Source: Betaproteobacteria bacterium RBG_16_58_11 (GTDB lineage: Bacteria; Pseudomonadota; Gammaproteobacteria; Burkholderiales; Thiobacteraceae). From it: a stretch of DNA of 5,875 bases. The notes under the pieces are model-generated. The model saw only the letters and a program-made list of their open reading frames with translations. It did no database searches and was not told the origin of the DNA. The stretch lies in contig MEQN01000117.1 of assembly GCA_001770235.1 (NCBI GenBank), positions 1-5,875 of the forward strand, given 5' to 3'. The position numbers and the translations under genes are program-made. This document shows, piece after piece, positions 1 through 3,129 of this stretch (within the stretch, counting starts at the first letter, position 1; each line of letters opens with the position of its first letter).

Positions 1-57
1 CGTGACGGTTTGCGCAAGATGGTCGCGGTTCACTTGCCCGCAGTAGTGGCTACGCAT
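1..57 (-). CDS. aspS: Aspartyl-tRNA synthetase, N-terminal fragment (runs off the left edge)
   Basis: Only the first 19 codons are in the window. They read MRSHYCGQVNRDHLAQTVT, the characteristic opening of bacterial AspRS (compare the M-R-x-x-Y-C-G-Q start of the E. coli enzyme), the beginning of the OB-fold anticodon-binding domain. The family charges tRNA-Asp with aspartate in the cytoplasm. The ATG at 55-57 is supported by an AAGGA Shine-Dalgarno at 66-70, eight bases upstream. In beta-proteobacteria aspS usually lies directly after FmdB-like and DUF502 genes on the same strand. Here that order holds, but about 1.1 kb carrying a toxin-antitoxin pair separates DUF502 from aspS. Identification is confident despite the short fragment because both sequence and context agree; whether the rest of the gene is intact cannot be seen. 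Confidence 0.9.
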   Translation of the reverse strand, partial: MRSHYCGQVNRDHLAQTVT

Positions 58-76
58 TGCTGGAGTCCTTGTATCA

Positions 77-90
77 CACCCGAACGGGTG
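77..90 (-). other. Hairpin in the aspS leader
   Basis: CACCCG, two bases, CGGGTG: a perfect 6-bp inverted repeat lying between the predicted aspS transcription start (about 98) and the Shine-Dalgarno at 66-70. It would form a short stable stem in the leader RNA. It is not followed by a T run, so it is not an intrinsic terminator. A role in mRNA stability or translation is only inferred. Confidence 0.5.
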
Positions 91-104
91 CGGAAAAATC
101 GTGA

Positions 105-133
105 ATTATACCCGGAAATACCTTGAATTTCAG
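105..133 (-). promoter_or_regulatory. Predicted sigma-70 promoter of aspS
   Basis: On the minus strand a perfect TATAAT -10 box (105-110) is preceded by CTGAAA (128-133, 4 of 6 matches to TTGACA) at a 17-bp spacing. Transcription would start near 98, giving a leader of about 40 bases. The -35 box lies inside the direct repeat copy at 125-150, so the outer promoter element coincides with the border of the inserted segment. Confidence 0.6.
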
Positions 134-150
134 GCTATTGGCCGTGTGGA
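125..150. repeat. 26-bp direct repeat, copy next to aspS
   Basis: Matches 1170-1195 at 24 of 26 positions, the first 20 being identical (125-144 against 1170-1189). The other copy contains the last codons and stop of DUF502; this copy would read P-H-G-Q-stop in the same register, against P-R-G-Q-stop in the gene. The identity drops off on both sides. Looks like a duplicated junction flanking the toxin-antitoxin segment. Confidence 0.75.
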
Positions 151-197
151 ATATCTTGCTGAACGGCAAATCTGCTCACCAGCGCGCCAAGCGTTGC

Positions 198-260
198 GTT
201 GCGGGCTATCCGCGCAACAGAAAGAAGACTGACTTTGACCCCGAATATTGAATAGCCCGC
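198..260. repeat. Inverted repeats just downstream of the antitoxin
   Basis: GCGGGCTAT (201-209) is the exact reverse complement of ATAGCCCGC (252-260), separated by 42 bases and beginning three bases past the antitoxin stop. The left arm also takes part in a competing hairpin, GTTGCG (198-203) with CGCAAC (213-218). No T run follows on the minus strand, so an intrinsic terminator is doubtful. Nothing coding is seen in the surrounding 151-263. Confidence 0.35.
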
Positions 261-263
261 CAT

Positions 264-581
264 CTATTCTTTTGCCGTAAACGCCGCCTGAATATCACGG
301 GTTGTTGCGCCGCTTGCGATGAGCGCACGCACGATCAAATCCAGCGAAACCGAAGGATCGCCCGCTTCAATCTTCGCAATGCGCGATTGGCTCGATTTCA
401 TGCGTTGCGCAAGATCGATTTGCGAGAGTTTGCGCTTGATGCGCGATTTTTTTACCGCGCTAATCAGCGCGAGCTTGAGCGCAACGAGCCGCGCTTCTTC
501 ATCGCTTAATTGCAGAAAATCCTCCGCGCTGCCGACTTTCCAGCCAGCGGCTTGGAGGCGCTCTAATTTGGCAGTCTTCAT
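264..581 (-). CDS. XRE-family helix-turn-helix antitoxin (HigA-like)
   Basis: A 105-residue protein with a C-terminal Cro/C1-type helix-turn-helix: K-L-S-Q-I-D-L-A-Q-R-M at about 51-61 and the recognition-helix segment S-S-Q-S-R-I-A-K-I-E-A-G at 63-74, followed by the usual D-L-I-V-R-A-L-I-A-S-G-A helix. The N-terminal part (G-W-x-x-G-x-x-x-D-F-L-x-L-S-x-E-E) is typical of XRE antitoxins paired with RelE-superfamily toxins. It lies 16 bases after the toxin stop, so both would share a transcript. I chose the ATG at 579-581 over the in-frame ATG 15 bases upstream because a GAGGA Shine-Dalgarno (590-594) is correctly placed for it. By analogy it should neutralise the toxin and repress the operon by binding near 941-958. 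The reading frame is intact although the toxin's is not. Confidence 0.85.
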   Translation of the reverse strand: MKTAKLERLQAAGWKVGSAEDFLQLSDEEARLVALKLALISAVKKSRIKRKLSQIDLAQRMKSSQSRIAKIEAGDPSVSLDLIVRALIASGATTRDIQAAFTAKE

Positions 582-589
582 GGTATTTA

Positions 590-594
590 TCCTC
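590..594 (-). promoter_or_regulatory. Shine-Dalgarno deciding the antitoxin start
   Basis: GAGGA on the minus strand, eight bases before the ATG at 579-581. It overlaps the upstream in-frame ATG (594-596), which itself has no ribosome binding site, so the shorter 105-residue protein is preferred. It sits in the 16-base gap after the toxin stop codon. Confidence 0.65.
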
Positions 595-597
595 ATG

Positions 598-929
598 CTA
601 AATTGATTTGTAGTGTTTCAGTCTTGCCTTGCAAATGTCGATTACCGTCTGGGGCGTTTGGCTTGTCGTTTTGGCAAACACATCAAGGATGACGATGGCT
701 ACCGCATCAACGTAATACACAATGCGCCAAGTGCGATTTTCGTCGGGGATTCTGTGTCATGACAACCGCGACCGATACTGGGCATTGGCCTTGCGTGTGG
801 CAACGATATATTGACACCCTCTTGCAGGCGTCGCATTAAGACACCCGCTTCAATTCTTGCGTCGGCGGAAAAAGGGGGCGTTTTGACTTCGCCATGCAGC
901 CATACCAACGGTTTACGTTGCTTACTCAT
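598..929 (-). pseudogene. Gp49-like (DUF891) RelE-superfamily toxin, frameshifted
   Basis: The first frame starts at ATG 927-929 and reads K-P-L-V-W-L-H-G-E-V-K-T-P-P-F, then M-R-R-L-Q-E-G and L-P-H-A-R-P-M-P-S-I-G, hallmarks of the phage Gp49-like toxin family. After C-H (759-764) the similarity stops. It resumes one frame over from 750 as I-P-D-E-N-R-T-W-R-I-V-Y-Y-V-D and V-I-L-D-V-F-A-K-T-T, running to L-K-H-Y-K-S-I and the TAG at 598-600. Family members have C-H-E-L-R-I here, i.e. nine bases between the His and Ile codons; the window has eight (751-758), so one base is missing. Total length of 332 bases fits a 110-residue protein less one base. Related toxins cut or block mRNA at the ribosome. 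The first frame alone stops at 699 after 76 residues and lacks the catalytic C-terminal half. A sequencing error is the main alternative. Confidence 0.85.
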
Positions 930-936
930 TTCGTTA

Positions 937-965
937 AGTGTATGTCAGTATCGACATATTTTCAA
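937..965 (-). promoter_or_regulatory. Predicted promoter of the toxin-antitoxin operon
   Basis: Minus-strand TTGAAA (960-965) and TACACT (937-942) are exactly 17 bp apart. The -10 box ends only seven bases before the toxin ATG (929), so transcription should start at or within a base or two of the start codon. No Shine-Dalgarno is visible upstream of that ATG, which fits a leaderless message. Confidence 0.6.
941..958. promoter_or_regulatory. Palindromic operator candidate
   Basis: TATGTC (941-946) and GACATA (953-958) form a perfect 6-bp inverted repeat with a 6-bp centre. It fills the spacer and overlaps the -10 box of the toxin-antitoxin promoter, the usual place for an XRE antitoxin to bind and repress its own operon. 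Binding by this antitoxin is inferred. Confidence 0.6.
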
Positions 966-1007
966 GACGCTTTCGTAAGGGCGATGGCTATGGCGGGCTG
1001 TACTGGG

Positions 1008-1080
1008 TTTTTCAGAAAGTGCCTGCAATTTTCGGGCGATGCTTTCGAATGCTCCAATTTTTCAGACACTGCCTGAAAAA
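1008..1080. repeat. 50-bp-spaced direct repeat with a perfect hairpin
   Basis: An 18-bp motif beginning TTTTTCAGA and ending TGCCTG occurs at 1008-1025 and 1058-1075 with 16 of 18 identical. The second copy continues into CTGAAAAA, giving a perfect 8-bp stem (1058-1065 with 1073-1080) around a 7-base loop. On either strand the hairpin ends in a T run, so it could act as a short terminator between DUF502 and the toxin operon. No credible coding frame is seen in 966-1169. Confidence 0.5.
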
Positions 1081-1169
1081 GAGGAATCAGGAAGTTACAA
1101 GCATTTGCATCAGGAATTCGGGCAAGCACGGTTTTGGGTAACTCGTCAGCCCCGCACTTTATAAACGGA

Positions 1170-1195
1170 GAATTTCAGGCTATTGGCCGCGCGGA
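1170..1195. repeat. 26-bp direct repeat, copy at the 3' end of DUF502
   Basis: This copy overlaps the last codons and TAG stop of DUF502 (1180-1182) plus ten bases beyond. It matches 125-150 with two substitutions, the two copies being 1045 bp apart. It is taken as the original gene end, with the other as the distal border of an inserted segment. Confidence 0.75.
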
Positions 1196-1785
1196 CGCTT
1201 CTCTTGTGTGGCCACGCCCATGGAGATAATGTACTTCAGCGCCTGATCCACGCCGATGTTGAGCTCGATGGTTTCAGACTTCTTCACGAAGAAATAAAAT
1301 CCGTTCACCGGGCTCGGCGTGGTGGGAATGAATACTGCGACATAGTCCGGGCCAAGCGTCTGTGCGACGTTGCCTTGGGGGATATTCGTTTGGAATGCAA
1401 TCGACCACGCATCCGGATGCGGGTAGCGCACCAATAGCACTTTGCGGAAGGCCTCACCCGAACTCGAAAACAGCGTATCGCTCACTTGTTTGATGCTGGT
1501 ATAGATCGATTTCACGACGGGGATGCGCGCGAGCACGTTCTCCCATAAAACCAGCAACTGACGACCGAAGTAATTGGCGGCGAGCATGCCGGTGACAAGA
1601 ATAATGAGCAGCGTGGCGATCGCACCCAGTCCCGGAATGCGCATCCCGAGCAAGGCCTCGGGGCGATAGGCGATAGGCAGCAGCAGCAAGGATTGGTCCA
1701 GGGTGCCAACCAAAAGGTTGAGCACCCAGATCGTGGCCGCCAGAGGTACCCAAATCAGCAGACCGGTGATGAAGTATTTTTTCAC
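1180..1785 (-). CDS. DUF502-family inner-membrane protein
   Basis: A 201-residue protein of normal length for the DUF502 family, whose function is not established. Two hydrophobic segments at about residues 4-27 and 54-75 predict an inner-membrane protein. Conserved stretches follow: R-I-P-V-V-K-S-I-Y-T-S-I-K-Q-V (88-102) and V-F-I-P-T-T-P-S-P-V-N-G-F-Y-F-F-V (151-167). The start is GTG (1783-1785): it gives the M-K-K-Y-x-I-T-G-L-L opening typical of the family. No Shine-Dalgarno is visible; the region before it is AT-rich next to a run of six C. It lies 55 bases after the FmdB stop, probably on the same transcript. In related genomes it directly precedes aspS; here an inserted segment follows, and the last codons lie in the 26-bp repeat. 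Confidence 0.88.
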   Translation of the reverse strand: MKKYFITGLLIWVPLAATIWVLNLLVGTLDQSLLLLPIAYRPEALLGMRIPGLGAIATLLIILVTGMLAANYFGRQLLVLWENVLARIPVVKSIYTSIKQVSDTLFSSSGEAFRKVLLVRYPHPDAWSIAFQTNIPQGNVAQTLGPDYVAVFIPTTPSPVNGFYFFVKKSETIELNIGVDQALKYIISMGVATQEKRPRGQ

Positions 1786-1840
1786 GGAAATTTAAACGGG
1801 GGGTGGCTTACCCGCCCTAGGGTATTAAGGGGTGACAGGA

Positions 1841-2101
1841 TTAGCTGGTGCAAGCCGGACAAGCGCCGGTGCCGCAAGCGGGTGAAGGCGCTTCTTTTTT
1901 CTCTTCCTTGGGCTTGGCGCCGCCTTTGAAGTCGGTCGCATACCAGCCGCTGCCTTTCAATTGGAAGCCGGCAGCGGAGAGCATTTTGGAAAAGGTTTCC
2001 TTGCCGCATTCCGGGCAAGTGGTGTGTGGCGCGGCACTCATTTTTTGCAAAAATTCTTTTTGAAACCCGCACGCATCACAGCGATATTCGTAAATCGGCA
2101 T
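1841..2101 (-). CDS. FmdB-family zinc-ribbon protein
   Basis: An 86-residue protein opening M-P-I-Y-E-Y-R-C-D-A-C-G, the signature of the FmdB/CxxC zinc-ribbon family. Cys8, Cys11, Cys29 and Cys32 should hold one zinc. The middle (G-S-G-W-Y-A-T-D-F) is also family-typical. It ends in a charged Lys/Glu linker and a Cys-rich tail with Cys76, Cys81 and Cys84, common in proteobacterial members. The family was named from regulation of formamidase but the role of most members is unknown, so no gene symbol is given. ATG 2099-2101 follows an AGGAG Shine-Dalgarno (2108-2112). It is the first gene of an apparent FmdB-DUF502 transcript. Confidence 0.9.
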   Translation of the reverse strand: MPIYEYRCDACGFQKEFLQKMSAAPHTTCPECGKETFSKMLSAAGFQLKGSGWYATDFKGGAKPKEEKKEAPSPACGTGACPACTS

Positions 2102-2107
2102 GGCTAA

Positions 2108-2112
2108 CTCCT
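2108..2112 (-). promoter_or_regulatory. FmdB ribosome binding site
   Basis: AGGAG on the minus strand, six bases before the ATG at 2099-2101; confirms that start. Confidence 0.75.
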
Positions 2113-2128
2113 AAATTCAACTTGTTGA

Positions 2129-2137
2129 ATTATACCA
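2129..2137 (-). promoter_or_regulatory. Extended -10 promoter of FmdB-DUF502
   Basis: Minus strand TGGTATAAT: a perfect TATAAT preceded by the TGn extended -10 motif. No good -35 box lies at 16-18 bp, which is common for extended -10 promoters. The start would be near 2122, leaving a leader of about 20 bases that includes the Shine-Dalgarno. An inverted repeat GGCCC/GGGCC (2146-2150, 2166-2170) covers the -35 area; a regulatory role is only a guess. Confidence 0.65.
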
Positions 2138-2306
2138 GAAATATGGGCCCATCCTGGCGCAGAACGGGCCAGAGTTAGATAGGGGCGGGTCTTTAAAATG
2201 CAAGCCGGCATGGATTAAACAACGAGCTGATGTGGCGGATTGAGCTCCTTTGCCAAGCCCTAATGCTTTGGGTGAGTCAAGATGACAAGCAGGCTTTATT
2301 AACCTT

Positions 2307-2315
2307 TGCTAAAAT
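2307..2315 (+). promoter_or_regulatory. Extended -10 promoter of the ankyrin gene
   Basis: TGCTAAAAT: a TAAAAT -10 box with a TGn extension. No convincing -35 hexamer is found at standard spacing. Transcription would start near 2322, 55 bases before the ATG. The rest of the divergent intergenic stretch (2171-2306) holds nothing I can identify. Confidence 0.5.
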
Positions 2316-2326
2316 ACTGAAAATTC

Positions 2327-2341
2327 AGGGGAAATACCCCT
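2327..2341 (+). other. Leader hairpin of the ankyrin gene
   Basis: AGGGG (2327-2331) pairs with CCCCT (2337-2341) around the loop AAATA, close to the predicted 5' end of the transcript. It is followed by an A/T-rich stretch but not a clean T run. A 5'-end stabilising stem is the simplest reading. Confidence 0.4.
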
Positions 2342-2363
2342 ATTTATTTAATGGAATTCACGC

Positions 2364-2369
2364 AGGAGG
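2364..2369 (+). promoter_or_regulatory. Strong ribosome binding site of the ankyrin gene
   Basis: A full AGGAGG seven bases before the ATG at 2377-2379, suggesting efficient translation and fixing the start. Confidence 0.8.
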
Positions 2370-2376
2370 CTAGTAA

Positions 2377-2955
2377 ATGTCCGATTCAATTTTCGATGCC
2401 GTGAAGTCCGGCGATATGGCCCAACTCAATGCCGCTCTGCAACAAAGCGGCACGGTCGCCGCTCGCGGCGAAATGAATATGACCCCGCTCATGCTCGCCG
2501 CCAGCCTGGGCCACCTGGAAATGGTGCGGGCGCTGCTCAAAGCCGGCGCCGACGTGAAAGCCACCGATGAGCGCAACTACACACCGCTGTTTTATGCGAC
2601 TTACAACCCGGAGCTGGATCGCGGCTTTCCGGAAGTGGTCAAAGCCCTGATCGATGCCGGCGCCGATGTCGAAGCCGCAATCTTCTACGGTGTGCGCCCG
2701 CTCATGTTGGCCGCCGGCAGCGGCGAAGCGGGGGTAGTGAATACGCTGCTGAAAGCCGGCGCCGACCCCAAGGCGCGCAACGAAGGCGGCCGCACCGCGC
2801 TGATGATGGTCAAAGAAAAAGACTACATCGAAGTCATCAATATGCTGCACGAAGCTGAGTCGAACATTGAAGTTACCGAAGACGGCGGCGGCTGCGGCTC
2901 GCGCAATGCGCCGGGTTCGAATGTAGTGACCTTCCTCAAGAAGGATAAGCACTGA
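2377..2955 (+). CDS. Ankyrin-repeat protein
   Basis: A 192-residue protein made almost wholly of about five ankyrin repeats: a divergent N-terminal cap (3-34), M-T-P-L-M-L-A-A-S-L-G-H (35-67), Y-T-P-L-F-Y-A-T (68-105, with a five-residue insertion), V-R-P-L-M-L-A-A-G-S-G (106-138) and R-T-A-L-M-M-V-K (139-170). Repeats 2 to 4 keep the L-L-K-A-G-A-D or L-I-D-A-G-A-D turn. A Gly-rich tail (G-G-G-C-G-S at 170-175) and a basic end follow. No signal peptide or membrane segment is visible, so it should be cytoplasmic. Ankyrin repeats bind partner proteins; the partner is unknown and no neighbour on this strand gives a clue. It has its own promoter and strong ribosome binding site and ends in TGA (2953-2955), converging on hrpA. 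Confidence 0.9.
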   Translation: MSDSIFDAVKSGDMAQLNAALQQSGTVAARGEMNMTPLMLAASLGHLEMVRALLKAGADVKATDERNYTPLFYATYNPELDRGFPEVVKALIDAGADVEAAIFYGVRPLMLAAGSGEAGVVNTLLKAGADPKARNEGGRTALMMVKEKDYIEVINMLHEAESNIEVTEDGGGCGSRNAPGSNVVTFLKKDKH

Positions 2956-2974
2956 TTCTTTGAAACAGCGTTTG

Positions 2975-3104
2975 AACCACGGGGCACACGGGGGTCACGG
3001 GGAAAACTAAAGGCTATTGCACATGAATTTTTTCACCCGCTTGGTACATTGCTTCAATCACACACCTCATTGCTTTCCCAGTGTGCCCCGTGCCCCCCGT
3101 GGTT
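2975..3104. repeat. Large inverted repeat of CACGGGG units between convergent genes
   Basis: The left arm (2975-2993) and right arm (3086-3104) pair at 17 of 19 positions: AACCACGGGG, two mismatches, CACGGGG. The left side has three CACGGGG units in tandem (the last ending at 3002). The loop is 92 bases with no recognisable content. It lies between the ankyrin stop (2955) and the hrpA stop (3130), so could work as a two-way transcription end, though neither arm is followed by a good T run. It resembles dispersed GC-rich repeats seen in related genomes, which I infer from memory only. Confidence 0.65.
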
Positions 3105-3129
3105 AATTGCTTTTCTTGGATTCAGCCGC

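Noticed and set aside
755..764. TGTCATGACA, a perfect 10-bp palindrome at the toxin frameshift, sharing TGTC/GACA with the operator
   Set aside because: It lies in coding sequence and is short; part of it encodes the conserved Cys-His. No reason to see a second operator.
938..1141. Short plus-strand frames between the toxin and DUF502
   Set aside because: No ribosome binding site, no recognisable family, and they run across the promoter, operator and repeats.
2386..2952. A 188-codon open frame on the minus strand
   Set aside because: It is the complement of the ankyrin gene; the repeated His/Gly/Ala-rich pattern is the mirror of the ankyrin repeats.
3010..3018. A third AGGCTATTG, resembling the core of the 26-bp direct repeat
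   Set aside because: Only nine bases match and the flanks differ; likely chance.
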